In this document: positions 45,732 through 56,398 of the stretch, in pieces
Layout of the letters: every line of letters starts with the position of its first letter
How positions within the stretch are numbered: the first letter of the stretch is position 1
Assembly (NCBI RefSeq): GCF_025165815.1
Contig: NZ_JAFFZE010000004.1
Coordinates: 434,001-498,000, forward strand
Direction of reading: 5' to 3'
Length of the DNA: 64,000 nucleotides
Origin: Actinophytocola gossypii
GTDB taxonomy: Bacteria; Actinomycetota; Actinomycetes; Mycobacteriales; Pseudonocardiaceae
Made by a program: the position numbers and the translations under genes
The notes under the pieces: generated by a model
Told to the model about the DNA's origin: nothing
Database searches by the model: none
The model's input: the letters and a program-made list of their open reading frames with translations, nothing else

Positions 45732-46843
45732 CGGAGCTGGTCGGCGGAGTAGTACCCGGACTCGACGAGCACCTCCTCGTAGTTGGTCCGGTCCACGATC
45801 ACCGGTTCGAGCAGGAACGCGGGCACGACCTTCTCGCCGTTGTCGTAGTCCTCGGTGTTGTTGACCTCCGGCTCCTCGCCCTTGAGCACCGCGTCGGCCA
45901 TCCGCACCGCGACCTCGGCGAGTTCCCGGGTGTCCTTGTGGATCGTGGAGTACTGCTCACCGGCGATGATCGACTTCACCGAGGCGACCTCGGCGTCCTG
46001 GCCGGTCACGACCGGGTACGGCTGCTCGGCGGTGCCGTAGCCACTCGACTTGAGCGCGGACAGGATGCCGATCGACAGCCCGTCGTACGGCGAGAGCACC
46101 CCGTCCACGGCCGCTCCCCCGCGGTAGGTCGAGGTGAGCAGGTCCTCCATCCTGCGCTGCGCGGTGGCCGGGTCCCAGCGCAGGATCGCGATCGTGCGGA
46201 AGTCCGTCTGTCCACTCCGGACCACCAGGGTGCGGGCGTCGATGTGCTCCTGGAGCACGGACATCGCCCCGTCGAAGAAGAACGTGGCGTTGTTGTCGTC
46301 CGGCGAGCCGGCGAACAGCTCGATGTCGAACGGGCCCTCCGCCGAGCCGGGTGAGCCGTCCGGCTCGAGCACCCCGAGCCCGGTCAGCAGCGAGGTGGCC
46401 TGCTGCACACCGACCTCGAAGTTGTCGAACGACGCGTAGTAGTCGACGTTGGGGCTGTTGCGGATCAGCCGGTCGTAGGAGATCACCGGGATGTTCTCGT
46501 CCGCGGCCCGCTGCAACTGCGAGGTGAGCGCGGTGCCGTCGATCGACGCGACGATCAGCACCCGTGCGCCCTTGGTGATCTGGTTCTCGATCTGGTTGGC
46601 CTGTGTGGGGATGTCGTTCTCCGCGTACTGCAGGTCGACCGTGTAGCCCAGGTCCTCCAGCGCCGCGGAGATGTTGTCCCCGTCGTGGATCCACCGTTCC
46701 GAGGACCGGGTCGGCATGGTCACGCCGACCAGGGCGCCGTCGGTCGACTGCGGTTCCTGGTCGACCGTCTTCTGCGACGAGCCGCACCCGGCTAGCACCA
46801 GCGCGATGGCGGTGACACCCGCCGCGAGCCGTGGAAACGTCAT
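45728..46843 (-). CDS. chvE: ChvE-like sugar-binding lipoprotein
   Basis: This 371-residue lipoprotein has signal peptide and lipobox LVLAGC (Cys20), then a type I periplasmic-binding fold ([40 protein letters not shown]). It matches the ChvE/multiple-monosaccharide binding group. GGGGAGAGACA gives a good ribosome-binding site. It lies 17 bp after araA and just before mmsA, so arabinose or a related pentose is the likely ligand. Confidence 0.9.
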   Translation of the reverse strand: MTFPRLAAGVTAIALVLAGCGSSQKTVDQEPQSTDGALVGVTMPTRSSERWIHDGDNISAALEDLGYTVDLQYAENDIPTQANQIENQITKGARVLIVASIDGTALTSQLQRAADENIPVISYDRLIRNSPNVDYYASFDNFEVGVQQATSLLTGLGVLEPDGSPGSAEGPFDIELFAGSPDDNNATFFFDGAMSVLQEHIDARTLVVRSGQTDFRTIAILRWDPATAQRRMEDLLTSTYRGGAAVDGVLSPYDGLSIGILSALKSSGYGTAEQPYPVVTGQDAEVASVKSIIAGEQYSTIHKDTRELAEVAVRMADAVLKGEEPEVNNTEDYDNGEKVVPAFLLEPVIVDRTNYEEVLVESGYYSADQLR

Positions 46844-46860
46844 TGTCTCTCCCCAATCTC

Positions 46861-48369
46861 CTAGTGCAGCCCTTGTGCGAGGCGGTGGTAGGCCTGGTTC
46901 CAGCGCAGTCGGTCGGCGAAGGCGTCGGTCGTGGTGTGCTCGTCGATCAGCACCAGCTCGGTCCGGGCCATCTGCGCGAAGTCACGCAGGACGCCCGAGC
47001 CGACGGCCTGGGTGAGCACGGTGTGGTGCGGGCCGCCGGCCATCAGCCAGCACTCCGCCGAGGTCGACAGGTTCGGCGCCGGCTGCCACACCGCGCGGGC
47101 GACCGGCAGCCTCGGCAGCGGCTCGTCCGGTGGAACGACCTGGATCTCGTTGGCCACCAGCCGGAACCGGTCGCCGAGGTCGACGAGGCCGGCGACAACG
47201 CCGGGACCCGGGGCCGCGTCGAACACCAGGCGGACCGGGTCCTCGCGGTCGCCGATGGCCAGCGGGTGGATCTCGCACGACGGCCGCGCGGCGGCGATCG
47301 TCGGGCAGACCTCGAGCATGTGCGCACCGAGGATCTTCGGCGTGCCAGGGCCGAAGTGGTAGGTGTAGTCCTCCATGAACGACGTGCCGCGCCCGGTGCC
47401 AGTAGTCATGGCTTTGATCGCGGCCAGCAGCGCGGAGGTCTTCCAGTCACCCTCGCCGCCGAAGCCGTACCCCTCGGCCATCAGCCGCTGCACGGCCAGG
47501 CCCGGCAGCTGGCGCAGCCCGCCGAGGTCCTGGAAGTTCGTGGTGAACGCGCCGAACCCGCCGTCGGTGAGGAACCGGCGCAGGCCGGCCTCGATCCGCG
47601 CCGCGTACCGCAGCGAGCCGTGCCGGTCGCCGCCACGCGCCAGCTCGGGGGCCAGCGTGTAGGTGTCGGCGTAGTCGGCGACCAGCAGGTCCACGTCGGC
47701 CTCGGGGACCGCGTCGACCAGCGCGACGAGGTCGTCGACGCCGTAGGTGTTCACCGAGACGCCGAAGCGCAGCTCCGCCTCCACCTTGTCGCCCTCGGTC
47801 ACCGCGACGTCGCGCATGTTGTCGCCGAAGCGGGCGAGCCGCAGGCCGCGCAGGTGGTGGTGGCCGGCCGCGGCCCGCACCCACTCGTCGATCCGCCGCG
47901 TCACCTCGGGGTCGGCGGCGTGCCCGGCGACGGTCTTGCGGGCGAGGCCGAGCCGGGTCTGCACGAACCCGAACTCGCGGTCGCCGTGCGCCGCCTGGTT
48001 GAGGTTCATGAAGTCCATGTCGATGGTCGACCACGGCAGCGCCTCGTTGAGCTGGGTGTGCAGGTGCAGCAACGGTTTCCGCAGCACGTCCAGCCCGGTG
48101 ATCCACATCTTCGCCGGCGAGAACGTGTGCATCCACGCGACCACCCCGACGCAGGACGAGTCGGCGTTGGCGTCGGTCATCACCTGCCGGATCGCCGCCG
48201 AGTCGGTGAGCACCGGCCGCCACACGATCTCCGCCGAGATCCGCGCGGTGTCGGTGAGCATCCGCTGGAGCTGCTGCGACTGGTCCGCGACCCGCGCCAG
48301 CGTCTCGGCTCCGTAGAGGTGCTGGGACCCGGTCAGGAACCAGATCTGCGGCTTCGCTGCGGACGGCAC
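46861..48369 (-). CDS. araA: L-arabinose isomerase
   Basis: A GTG at 48369, preceded by AGGAGG with seven-base spacing, gives 502 residues, the usual AraA length. Family signatures include [16 protein letters not shown] at the N-terminus, [18 protein letters not shown] and the metal-binding region around [17 protein letters not shown] and MEDYTYHF. It converts L-arabinose to L-ribulose in the cytoplasm with Mn2+. It follows araD by 20 bp in the arabinose operon. Confidence 0.95.
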   Translation of the reverse strand: MPSAAKPQIWFLTGSQHLYGAETLARVADQSQQLQRMLTDTARISAEIVWRPVLTDSAAIRQVMTDANADSSCVGVVAWMHTFSPAKMWITGLDVLRKPLLHLHTQLNEALPWSTIDMDFMNLNQAAHGDREFGFVQTRLGLARKTVAGHAADPEVTRRIDEWVRAAAGHHHLRGLRLARFGDNMRDVAVTEGDKVEAELRFGVSVNTYGVDDLVALVDAVPEADVDLLVADYADTYTLAPELARGGDRHGSLRYAARIEAGLRRFLTDGGFGAFTTNFQDLGGLRQLPGLAVQRLMAEGYGFGGEGDWKTSALLAAIKAMTTGTGRGTSFMEDYTYHFGPGTPKILGAHMLEVCPTIAAARPSCEIHPLAIGDREDPVRLVFDAAPGPGVVAGLVDLGDRFRLVANEIQVVPPDEPLPRLPVARAVWQPAPNLSTSAECWLMAGGPHHTVLTQAVGSGVLRDFAQMARTELVLIDEHTTTDAFADRLRWNQAYHRLAQGLH

Positions 48370-48389
48370 GTGGCCTCCTCCTGCTGGGT

Positions 48390-49037
48390 TCACTGCCCGT
48401 AGACGTTCTGGTAGCGGGTGTAGAGGTGGTCCACGTGCCGGGCCTCGATGGTCTCCGGCGTGCCGAGCTGGTGTGCGAAGTGGACGGTCCGGGCCACGTC
48501 CTCCAGCAGCACCGCGGCCTTCACCGCGGCCCTGGCGTCCTGGCCGACGGTGAACGGGCCGTGGTTGCGCATCAGCACGGCCGGGGACCTGCTGCCGCGC
48601 AACGTGTCCACGATGCCGCGGCCGATCGAGTCGTCGCCGATGAGCGCGAACGGGCCGACCGGGATGTCGCCACCGAACTCGTCGGCGATCATGGTGAGCA
48701 CGCACGGGATCGGTTCGCCGCGCGCCGCCCACGCGGTCGCGTACGGCGAGTGCGTGTGCGCCACCCCACCCACGTCCGGCAGGTGCCGGTAGACGTAGGC
48801 GTGTGCCGCGGTGTCCGACGACGGGCTGAGCGCGCCGTCGACCAGCGTGCCGTGCAGGTCGGTCACCACCATGGCGTCCGGTCCGAGCTCGTCGTAGGAG
48901 ACGCCGGAGGGTTTGATCACCATCAGGTCCTCGCCCGGTACGCGGGCCGAGACGTTGCCCGCCGTCCAGCTGACCAGCCCGTACCGGGTGAGCTCCCGGT
49001 GCAGAACGGCGACGGTCTCCCTCAGCTCGGCGATCAC
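48390..49037 (-). CDS. araD: L-ribulose-5-phosphate 4-epimerase
   Basis: The GTG at 49037 overlaps the araB stop (GTGA), giving 215 residues. It is a class II aldolase/AraD fold with [18 protein letters not shown], the zinc-binding [11 protein letters not shown] and the third histidine in [11 protein letters not shown]. It converts L-ribulose-5-phosphate to D-xylulose-5-phosphate, feeding the pentose phosphate pathway. Longer open frames upstream overlap araB in another frame and are rejected. Confidence 0.93.
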   Translation of the reverse strand: MIAELRETVAVLHRELTRYGLVSWTAGNVSARVPGEDLMVIKPSGVSYDELGPDAMVVTDLHGTLVDGALSPSSDTAAHAYVYRHLPDVGGVAHTHSPYATAWAARGEPIPCVLTMIADEFGGDIPVGPFALIGDDSIGRGIVDTLRGSRSPAVLMRNHGPFTVGQDARAAVKAAVLLEDVARTVHFAHQLGTPETIEARHVDHLYTRYQNVYGQ

Positions 49038-50695
49038 GCGGTCCTCGCCTCCCGCCGCAGCGCCTTCAGCCGGCGCATCACGTCGTTGCCGCCCCGGCCG
49101 AAGTGGTCGTGCAGCTCGGTGTACTCGGTGAACAGCCGCTGGTAGGCGGCCACGTTGGCCGGGATCGGCTCGTAGGTCGCCCCGTCCGGCGCGCCCATCG
49201 CGTCGGCCGCCGCGCGGATGTCCGGGTAGGCGCCGGCGGCGACCGCGGCGTGGATGGCCGAGCCGAGGGCCGGTCCCTGTGCCGAGCCGATCGTGCGCAG
49301 CGGCAGGTTGGTCACGTCGGCCTGGATCCGCATCAGCAGCGGGTTGCGCACCAGCCCGCCGGCGACGACCAGCTCGTCCACCGGCACGCCCGCCGAGGTG
49401 AAGGCGTCGATGATCGTCCGGGTGCCGAACGCGGTCGCCTCCAGCAGCGCCCGGTAGACGTCCTCCGCGCGGGTGGCGAGGGTCTGGCCGAGTACCAGCC
49501 CGGACAGCTCGTGGTCGACGAGCACCGAACGGTTGCCGCTGTGCCAGTCCAGCGCGACCAGCCCGTGCGCCCCGACCGGCTGTTCGGCGGCGAGTTCGGT
49601 GAGCAGCTCGTGCACCGAGATCCCGCGCTCGCGGGCCAGGTCGTGGTACGACGGCGGCACCATGTGCTCGACGAACCAGCCGAAGATGTCCCCGACACCG
49701 CTCTGTCCGGCCTCGTAGCCCCACATGCCCGGCACGATCCCGCCGTCGACGACCCCGCACATGCCCGGCACCTCGCGCAGGTCCGCACCGTTCATCACCA
49801 GGCAGGTCGAGGTGCCCATGATCGCGACCATCCGGCCGGGATCGACCGCGCGGGCGGCCGGCGCGGTGACGTGCGCGTCGACGTTGCCGACGGACACCGC
49901 GATGCCCTCGGGCAGCCCGGTCCAGTACGCGGCGAGCGCGGAGAGGCCGCCCGCGCGGTCACCGAGCGCACCGACCGGCTGGTTCAGCTTGTCCACGACG
50001 AACGTGCCGAACCGGGGGTTCAGCTCGCGCAGGAAGTCCGCCGACGGGTAGGTGCCGTCCTGCCGGATCCCCTTGTACCCGGCCGTGCCGGCGTTGCGCA
50101 CGTAGCGGCCGGTGAGCTGCCAGACGATCCAGTCCGCTGCCTCGACCCAGTGCGCCATCGCGCGGTAGACCTCTGGCGCCTCCTCGAGCACCTGCAGGCC
50201 CTTGGCGAACTCCCACTCCGAGGAGATCAGGCCGCCGTAGCGGGGCAGCCACTTCTCCGCGCGTTCGGCCGCGAGCCGGTTGATCCGGTCGGCCTGCGGC
50301 TGGGCGGCGTGGTGCTTCCAGAGCTTGACGTACGCGTGCGGGTCCCCGGCGAACTCGGGCAGCTCGCACAGTGGGGTGCCGTCGGCGGTGGTCGGCACCA
50401 TCGTGCACGCGGTGAAGTCGGTGCCGATGCCGATCACCCGGGCCGGGTCGACGTCCGCGTTCCGGACCGCCGCCCGCACCGCCGTGCGCAGGACGTCGAG
50501 GTAGTCGCGCGGCACCTGCAGCGCCCAGTCCGGCGGCAGCGCCGCGCCGGTGGCCGGCAGGACTTCGTCCAGCACCCCGTGGGCGTAGTCGTGCACGGCG
50601 GTGCCGAGTTCCGCCCCGTCGCGCACCCGCACCACGACCGCGCGGCCGGACAACGTGCCGAAGTCGACGCCGACCACCACGGGCTCGTCCATCAT
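49034..50695 (-). CDS. araB: L-ribulokinase
   Basis: The ATG at 50695 gives 553 residues of an FGGY kinase. Visible motifs are [17 protein letters not shown] at the N-terminus, [14 protein letters not shown], the substrate segment WEFAKGLQV, and the FGGY-like [19 protein letters not shown]. It phosphorylates L-ribulose. It is the first gene of the operon. The -10 of the promoter is eight bases upstream, so the message is nearly leaderless; a second ATG (50692) follows directly. Confidence 0.93.
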   Translation of the reverse strand: MMDEPVVVGVDFGTLSGRAVVVRVRDGAELGTAVHDYAHGVLDEVLPATGAALPPDWALQVPRDYLDVLRTAVRAAVRNADVDPARVIGIGTDFTACTMVPTTADGTPLCELPEFAGDPHAYVKLWKHHAAQPQADRINRLAAERAEKWLPRYGGLISSEWEFAKGLQVLEEAPEVYRAMAHWVEAADWIVWQLTGRYVRNAGTAGYKGIRQDGTYPSADFLRELNPRFGTFVVDKLNQPVGALGDRAGGLSALAAYWTGLPEGIAVSVGNVDAHVTAPAARAVDPGRMVAIMGTSTCLVMNGADLREVPGMCGVVDGGIVPGMWGYEAGQSGVGDIFGWFVEHMVPPSYHDLARERGISVHELLTELAAEQPVGAHGLVALDWHSGNRSVLVDHELSGLVLGQTLATRAEDVYRALLEATAFGTRTIIDAFTSAGVPVDELVVAGGLVRNPLLMRIQADVTNLPLRTIGSAQGPALGSAIHAAVAAGAYPDIRAAADAMGAPDGATYEPIPANVAAYQRLFTEYTELHDHFGRGGNDVMRRLKALRREARTA

Positions 50696-50703
50696 GCCCG
50701 GTA

Positions 50704-50731
50704 GTGTTATCGCTAACAATCAGGCCGTCAA
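50704..50731 (-). promoter_or_regulatory. Arabinose operon promoter with LacI-type operator
   Basis: On the minus strand TTGACG (50731-50726) and TAACAC (50709-50704) are 16 bp apart. The palindrome TGTTAGCGATAACA (50718-50705) covers the -10, so binding of the adjacent LacI-family regulator would block RNA polymerase. Confidence 0.78.
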
Positions 50732-50789
50732 GACGTATTGATCACTTGTCGAGTAATCGAAGTGAACGCGCACATGAGCGCGCGAAGGA

Positions 50790-51821
50790 TCAGGCCGGGG
50801 GCGGGGCGACGCTGTCGCGGGACACCAGGGTCGGCGGAACCGTCCGCTTCGGGTCGGCGACCTCGCCCTCGTCGACCTGCGCGAGCAGCAGGCCGAGCGT
50901 CTCGCGCGCCACCGCGTCGAAGTCCGGGCGGACCGTGGTCAGCGGCGGGATGAAGTAGGCCGCCTCCGGCACGTCGTCGAACCCGACCACGCTCACCTCG
51001 TCCGGCACCTTCCTGCCGCGTTCGCTCATCGCGCGCAGGAGCCCGAGCGCGAGGTGGTCGTTCGCCGTGAACACCGCGGTGACCTCCGGCATCCTGGCGA
51101 GCATCTGGCCCGACCGGTAGCCGGAGGCCGCGCTCCAGTCGGCCGCTACCAGGGGCGGGACCTCCGCGCCGGCGGCGGCGAGCGCGTCCTGCCAGCCGCG
51201 GACCCGGCCCATGGCGTCGAACCAGTCCGGCGGTCCGGACACGTGCCACACCGTCCGGTGCCCGGCGTCGAGCAGGTGCCGGGTGGCCTCGAAGGCACCG
51301 GCGTGCTGGTCCACGGTCACCATCGCGGTCGCCCGCTCCGGGTCGCCGTCCACGGTGACCAGCGGGACCCCGGCCGGCACGTCGGCCAGCGCCTCGTTGG
51401 CCGACGCGGTCGGCGCGATCACGACGATGCCCGCCACCCGCTGGTCCCGGTGGTGCTCCACGGCCTCGGCGATCGAGGTCCGGTCGAGCACCCGCACCCG
51501 CTTGAGGCTCACCGCGAACCCGGCCTCCCCCGCGGCGAGCTCGAACGCGGCGAGCAGCGACGCCGGCCCGTACAGCGTCGAGTTGGCCGCCACCACCCCG
51601 ATGAGCTGGGTGCGCCCGGTGACCAGTGCCCTGGCCGCCTTGTTCGGCCGGTACCCGAGCTCCGCGATCGCCGCCCGCACCCGCAGCCGGGTCTGCTCGC
51701 GCACGTTGGGGTGACCGTTGAGCACCCGCGAGACGGTCTGGTGGGAGACGCCCGCCAGCCGCGCGACGTCGGTCATCGCCGGCTCGCGCGCGACCTTGCT
51801 CCCCACCACCGGGTCGTCCAC
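50790..51821 (-). CDS. araR: LacI-family regulator of the arabinose operon
   Basis: The GTG at 51821, preceded by GGAGCGAGG, gives 343 residues. The N-terminal LacI helix-turn-helix (DVARLAGVSHQTVSRVLNGH) and hinge helix (NKAARALVTGRT) are followed by a sugar-binding domain that ends PPLTTVRPDFDAVARETLGLL. It lies just upstream of araB on the same strand, and a TGTTA-N4-TAACA operator overlaps the araB -10. It is therefore most likely a repressor released by arabinose or a pathway intermediate. The gene name is by role; it is not homologous to E. coli AraC. Confidence 0.85.
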   Translation of the reverse strand: MDDPVVGSKVAREPAMTDVARLAGVSHQTVSRVLNGHPNVREQTRLRVRAAIAELGYRPNKAARALVTGRTQLIGVVAANSTLYGPASLLAAFELAAGEAGFAVSLKRVRVLDRTSIAEAVEHHRDQRVAGIVVIAPTASANEALADVPAGVPLVTVDGDPERATAMVTVDQHAGAFEATRHLLDAGHRTVWHVSGPPDWFDAMGRVRGWQDALAAAGAEVPPLVAADWSAASGYRSGQMLARMPEVTAVFTANDHLALGLLRAMSERGRKVPDEVSVVGFDDVPEAAYFIPPLTTVRPDFDAVARETLGLLLAQVDEGEVADPKRTVPPTLVSRDSVAPPPA

Positions 51822-51923
51822 CGCCGAACCTCGCTCCGGGTCATGATCGTCCTGTCCAGGTCCAGTGTCGCACCCGGCAGCGGGTTCGGAGCGTGGCACG
51901 CACTCGTTCGGCGCGTCCCGGGG

Positions 51924-52616
51924 TCACACCCCGGCCGTCGACCTGATCCAGTCGCGGTGGGCGGCGACGCTCGAGTAGACGGCGGTCCCGTTCGGGTCGT
52001 TGCCGTCGTGGTCGAGCATCGACGCGACGCCGACCTGCTCGCCGTCGTGGAACTGGGGGCCGCCCGAGTCGCCCGGCATGGCGGCGCCGGTCCGGCCCTC
52101 GTTGACGAGTGCCCGGCCGCCGAACATGTCCGTGCGGCCGCCGGCCGGCAGCACCGTCACCTCGGCGACCTTCAGCCTCGGCGCGGGCGGTCCACCCGGG
52201 GTTTCCCTTCCCCAGCCGTAGATGCTGTCGACCTCGCCCGGGCTCGGGTCGGTGTCGGCGAGTTTCGCGTACCTGGTGCACACGGGTCGGGACAGGTGGA
52301 GCAGGGCTATGTCGGAGTCGATCAACGGGTTCTTCCCGTCGACACGCACCTCGGTACCCGCTCCGAACGTGTTGGCTCCGATCCTGACCCGCATCCCGTC
52401 GTCCGCGTCGACGCAGTGCCGGGCGGTGAGGACCCATCGCGGGGCGATGATCGTGCCGCCGCAGACGAAACCGTCCGCCGGGCGGCCGGGCTCGTCGGTG
52501 TACACCTGGGCACCCCAGGGGGCAGGCGGGGCGACGGTGCCGCCCACGATGGCGTCAGCTTCGGTCGGTGCCAGGACGACCGCTGTCATGGCGCAGGCCA
52601 CGGCCAGAACGCGCAT
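51924..52616 (-). CDS. Secreted trypsin-like serine protease
   Basis: This 230-residue chymotrypsin-fold protease has the triad His67 (LTARHC), Asp102 (SDIALLHL) and Ser184 (PGDSGGP). The signal peptide ends at ADA and is followed at once by IVGG, so signal peptidase cleavage alone would create the mature N-terminus. The usual alanine before His is arginine. Only the Cys52/Cys68 pair is likely; the cysteine normally seen just before GDSGGP is missing, and Cys113 appears unpaired. It is followed by a secreted hydrolase gene on the same strand. Confidence 0.85.
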   Translation of the reverse strand: MRVLAVACAMTAVVLAPTEADAIVGGTVAPPAPWGAQVYTDEPGRPADGFVCGGTIIAPRWVLTARHCVDADDGMRVRIGANTFGAGTEVRVDGKNPLIDSDIALLHLSRPVCTRYAKLADTDPSPGEVDSIYGWGRETPGGPPAPRLKVAEVTVLPAGGRTDMFGGRALVNEGRTGAAMPGDSGGPQFHDGEQVGVASMLDHDGNDPNGTAVYSSVAAHRDWIRSTAGV

Positions 52617-52638
52617 GGGAATCCGAATCCTTTCCGTG

Positions 52639-54153
52639 CTACCGGGTGACGGGGATGGCCGGGCGGGGCTGGCCAGGGCAGGTCAGGTCCGCGGCGGGCA
52701 GCGTGCCGTCCAGCAGGTACCTGGTGACGGCGTCGTCCAGGCAGGCGTTGCCGCGGCGGGCGTACTGGCCGTGGTTGCCGTCGTCGACCACCGTGATGAG
52801 CCGGTTGTGCAGCCGGCGGGCCATCTCCACCCCGCCGGAGTACGCGGTCTGGATGTCGCCTTCGGCCTGCACCACGAGGCCGGTCGGGTAGCCGGCCCGC
52901 CGGAGCGTGGTCGCCCTCTCCTTCGGTGGCTCGGCGCGGAAGGTACAGGGGTCGGGCATGGCGGTGACGGCACCGGCGCCGTACGGGTACTTCTCGCTGA
53001 ACAGCGCCGTGTCGCGTCGGTAGGTGTCCAGGTCGGTCGGCCACTCGGTTTCACAGTGGACCGTCTGGTTCACCGGGATGTAGCCGGTCAGCAGCCCCGT
53101 GCCGGAAGGAGCGGCCGGCGGGACGGGGGCGGGGAACGTGCCCGTGGCCCTGGTCTCGCGCACCAGCTCGGCCAGCCGGTCCCAGTCCGGGCGCAGGGCC
53201 GCCGCGAAACCCACTTCCTTGTCGAACCGCGTTCGTTGGCTGCCGAACTGCTCCGTCGTCTCCGGCAGCTTCGCCGAGACGGCTGCCACCGTGGCGAGGA
53301 CCTCCGCCCGCGAGGCGCCGAGGTGGTAGCGGCCGTCGCGGTGCGCGGTCCACTCCGCCCACTGCTCCACGTTGCGCTTCGCGGCGACCGCGCTGTTCAT
53401 CTGGGTGCGGCGCCAGTCCATGTTCCCGGGGACCGCGGAGTCGAGCACGCTGCGGTCGAGGTGTTCCGGGAACAGCGTGCCGTACACGGCGCCGAGGTAG
53501 GTGCCGTACGAGTAGCCGACGTAGTTGATCTTCTTCGCGCCCAGGACGCCGCGCAGCACGTCCATGTCCCGGGCCGTGTCCCGGGTGTTGATGTGCGGCA
53601 GCAGGTCGCCGCTCACCTGCTCACACCCAGCCTGGGCCTGGTTCGCCCATTCGATCGCCGTGTCGAAGTCGGCTTCGGTCGGCCGGGAGGTCAACGGCTT
53701 GGCCGTCGTCGGCTGCTCACAGGACAAGGAGGTCGACCGGCCGACACCACGTGGATCGAAGCCGATGAGGTCGTAGTGCCGGCTCAGCGGTGTGTCCGCG
53801 AACCGGTCCTTGGGCCAGGAAACGGTGTCACCACTGGCGTCCACCGTGACGAGCCCGGAACCGCCCGGCCCACCGGGATTCGAGAACAGCACCCCGCGCC
53901 GGGTCGCCGGCTGGGCGGCCGCCTGCCTGCTGACCGCGATCGAGATCCGTTCTCCGCCCGGGTCTCGGTAGTCCAGCGGCACCTCGATCGAGGCGCACGA
54001 CACCTCGGCGTCGAAGTCGCACGGACTCCACTCGGGCCGCTGCTCGTAGAACTCGCGCAACCCGACGGACTGGGACGCGGCCACGGGTACGGCGGTCACG
54101 GCGGCGGTGGTCAGCAGCAGTGCCGCCAGAGCCACTCGTCGGATACCAAGCAA
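52639..54153 (-). CDS. Secreted alpha/beta hydrolase with TAP-like C-terminal domain
   Basis: A TTG at 54153 is the best start because AGGAGG lies six bases upstream; an in-frame GTG at 54177 has no such site. The 504-residue product has a signal peptide (GIRRVALAALLLTTAAVTA), an alpha/beta hydrolase core with FDPRGVGRS and nucleophile motif GYSYGTYLG, and a TAP-like C-terminal domain. This is the tripeptidyl-aminopeptidase/SlpD-E group of exported actinomycete peptidases. It lies 22 bp upstream of the serine protease gene, which may be co-expressed. Confidence 0.87.
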   Translation of the reverse strand: MLGIRRVALAALLLTTAAVTAVPVAASQSVGLREFYEQRPEWSPCDFDAEVSCASIEVPLDYRDPGGERISIAVSRQAAAQPATRRGVLFSNPGGPGGSGLVTVDASGDTVSWPKDRFADTPLSRHYDLIGFDPRGVGRSTSLSCEQPTTAKPLTSRPTEADFDTAIEWANQAQAGCEQVSGDLLPHINTRDTARDMDVLRGVLGAKKINYVGYSYGTYLGAVYGTLFPEHLDRSVLDSAVPGNMDWRRTQMNSAVAAKRNVEQWAEWTAHRDGRYHLGASRAEVLATVAAVSAKLPETTEQFGSQRTRFDKEVGFAAALRPDWDRLAELVRETRATGTFPAPVPPAAPSGTGLLTGYIPVNQTVHCETEWPTDLDTYRRDTALFSEKYPYGAGAVTAMPDPCTFRAEPPKERATTLRRAGYPTGLVVQAEGDIQTAYSGGVEMARRLHNRLITVVDDGNHGQYARRGNACLDDAVTRYLLDGTLPAADLTCPGQPRPAIPVTR

Positions 54154-54476
54154 TTCCGTCCTCCTCGCAGATCTCACGATGACCTGCGACCACCCTCTCC
54201 GGTGGACGTCCTGGCTTCGTCCGCGTCATGTCCCAGTTCCGTCGCGGGGGACGGACCCGCACCGTCAGGACGGGAGGGACTCCAGGAGCTGGCTCAGGCG
54301 CGCAAAACTCCGGCGGGCAGTCCCGCGAGGCGGCCTCCGCGCCGCGCCGCTCGCAGCGACATCGGCCGCTGACCCCTCGACCGGCTCCTGGTTGGGCCGG
54401 CGCCGGCGCCGTCGGCGCGACCCGCTCCGCCGATGTGCGGCGAACTCTGGACCTCCAGCGCGGTGGAGGTTCCACA
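54154..54476 (+). other. Gene-free divergent intergenic region
   Basis: These 323 bases separate the hydrolase start from the MFS gene. I see no convincing coding frame, RNA gene or palindromic operator; it should contain the two divergent promoters. Confidence 0.5.
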
Positions 54477-55710
54477 ATGGCGGGCGTGATCATGTTCAGC
54501 GGGTGGTCGTACCGGCGGGTGTTGCGCGACGGTCGGATCAGGGCACTGTTCGCGGGGGATGTCGTGGCCAAGGTCGGCGACGGCATGATCATCACGGCGT
54601 TGCCGCTGCTGACCCTGCGCGTCCACGGTGACGTGCCCGCCGCCCTGGCCATCGGGGCGGTCCAGGCTTCGCCGTACGTGTTGGCGACCGTGCTCGCCTT
54701 CACGATCGGGCTCGGCACGCTGCGGATACCGCCGCGCGCCCTGATCCTCGCCGACTGCCTCCTGCGCGGCGGTGCGCTGGTCCTGGTTCGGCGTGCTCGC
54801 CGTGGCCGACTCGGTCACGCTGGTCACGCTGGCCGGTGGCCTGCTGGCCGGTTCCGTGTTCCGGATCGTCGCGATGAGCGCCCGCCGGCTGGTGTTCACC
54901 GCCATGGTGGAACCCGAGGCCCGGTTCACGGCGAACGCCTTGCTCGGCACCAGCACCAGTCTGGCGCTCTACGCCGTGGGGCCGGTGCTGGGCGGGGTGC
55001 TGTCCACCGCAGCGAGTCCTGGAACCGCTGTGCTGGTCAACGGGCTCAGCCTGGTCGTGTTGGCGGTCGCGGTGGCCTTCGCCGCCCCGGCGAAGGCCGG
55101 TGCGGTCAGCGGGGCGAGCGTGTCCGTCTCCGGTTTCCAGGTCCTGCGGCGCATCCCGGTGGCCGCCCGGCTGCTCGTCGTGGTGTTCGGTTTCAACCTG
55201 TTCTACATGCCGGTGGAGGTCGCCCTGCCGCTGCTGGTGCGCGGTCTCGACGGCAGCGGGGTCGCCCTGGGGTTGGTCTGGTCCGGTTTCGGCGTGGGCG
55301 CGTTGCTCGGTGCGGTGCTGGCGAACCGCCTGCAGCGGTTCTCCGGGCAGAAGATTCTGGTCGCCATCATCGGCGGCTGGGCCGCGACGGTCCTGCTGCT
55401 GCTCGCCGCGCCGTCCACCCCCTTCGCGGTCGCCGTGTTCTTCGTCGGCGGACTCGTCTACGCACCGTTCACCCCGGTGGTCCACACCCTGGTGCAGTCG
55501 GCGCTGGAACCAGCCGAACAGCAGCCGTTGATCACCTTGTGGACCGCCGGCTCGGTGCTGGCGGCACCGATCGGACTCGCGTTGGCGGGACCGCTGGTCC
55601 ACGGGATGGGCCCGGAGGGCGCACTGCTCGTCTCCGCCCTGCTGACCGTCGCACTGGTGCCCTTCGCCGGCGCGGGGCTGCGGACGACCCGGTTCAGGGC
55701 GAAGGCATGA
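54477..55710 (+). pseudogene. MFS transporter gene with a frameshift
   Basis: From the ATG at 54477 (GGTGGAGG seven to eight bases upstream) about 103 codons read a normal MFS start (RALFAGDVVAKVGDGMIITA ... RALILADCLLRGGALVL). At about 54785-54790 the coding signal steps by one base into the frame FGVLAVADSVTLVTLAGGLL, which continues with ten hydrophobic segments to 55710. Removing one G in CTGGTTCGGC joins the halves to a ~410-residue transporter. Everything else looks intact, so it is a very recent mutation or a sequencing error. Confidence 0.7.
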
Positions 55711-56278
55711 GCCCGACAGCGGCCAGCAGCGCCGGCACGGCCACGAGCACCAGGCCCAGCAGCACCGGCCCGCCCAGCACGCCGAGAACCGCGAGCCGCC
55801 GGCGCGTGCCGTGCCGCCGCGAGTAGGAGACGGCCAGGACGCCGAAGCCGGCCGCCACCAGCAGGAAGAACAGCACGTACACGATGCCGGCGAGATCGAT
55901 TCCGTCGACGGTGCCGGTGAGCCCGACGGCCATGCCGACCGCTTCCGCCACGCTGCCCAGGGCGTACCCGGCGAGGGTCGCGAAGGCACCCCAGAGCGAC
56001 ACGGTCACCACCGCCGCCGGGACCGGCCAGGGACGCCTGGCGACCGACAGCAGGGCAACCGCCGCTCCGGCCACCTTCAGCACCACCACCAGCCAGTTCA
56101 GCACGCTGAACGCCGAGGAGTACTCGGCGTAGCGGCCTCGGTCGAAGTGCCCTGTGACCTCGAAGACGACGTTGACCAGAGCGAAACCGAGACAGCACAG
56201 GCCCACCAGCACCCCGACGACGGGGACGACGTTCGGGCGAACATCCACAGCGGACTCCTTTGCCGTTGTCGTTGGCAC
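55694..56278 (-). CDS. Integral membrane protein, unknown function
   Basis: This 194-residue protein has five predicted helices (near residues 17-40, 60-80, 88-112, 126-148 and 160-190). No motif or family is recognised. Its 3' end overlaps the end of the MFS gene by 17 bp on the opposite strand. It is divergent from the PucR-type regulator at 56399, with 120 bp between. Confidence 0.68.
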   Translation of the reverse strand: MPTTTAKESAVDVRPNVVPVVGVLVGLCCLGFALVNVVFEVTGHFDRGRYAEYSSAFSVLNWLVVVLKVAGAAVALLSVARRPWPVPAAVVTVSLWGAFATLAGYALGSVAEAVGMAVGLTGTVDGIDLAGIVYVLFFLLVAAGFGVLAVSYSRRHGTRRRLAVLGVLGGPVLLGLVLVAVPALLAAVGLMPSP

Positions 56279-56398
56279 GCCTACTGGGACGCACCGGCTC
56301 GACGCCCTGTGACAGGGACGGGTGTCACAGGTGCTCGGTCGCGTCCACGGTTGGAGGAAGGTCTAGTTCCGGCTTCGTCGGCTGGATATGTTCACACC

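Noticed and set aside
48390-49760. A longer araD reading frame extending into araB
   Set aside because: The extension is Arg/Gly-rich antiparallel-type noise overlapping araB in another frame; the GTG at 49037 gives the normal AraD length.
54477-55710. Programmed frameshifting in the MFS gene
   Set aside because: No slippery heptamer or downstream pseudoknot was seen at 54787, and MFS genes are not known to use frameshifting; mutation or sequencing error is simpler.
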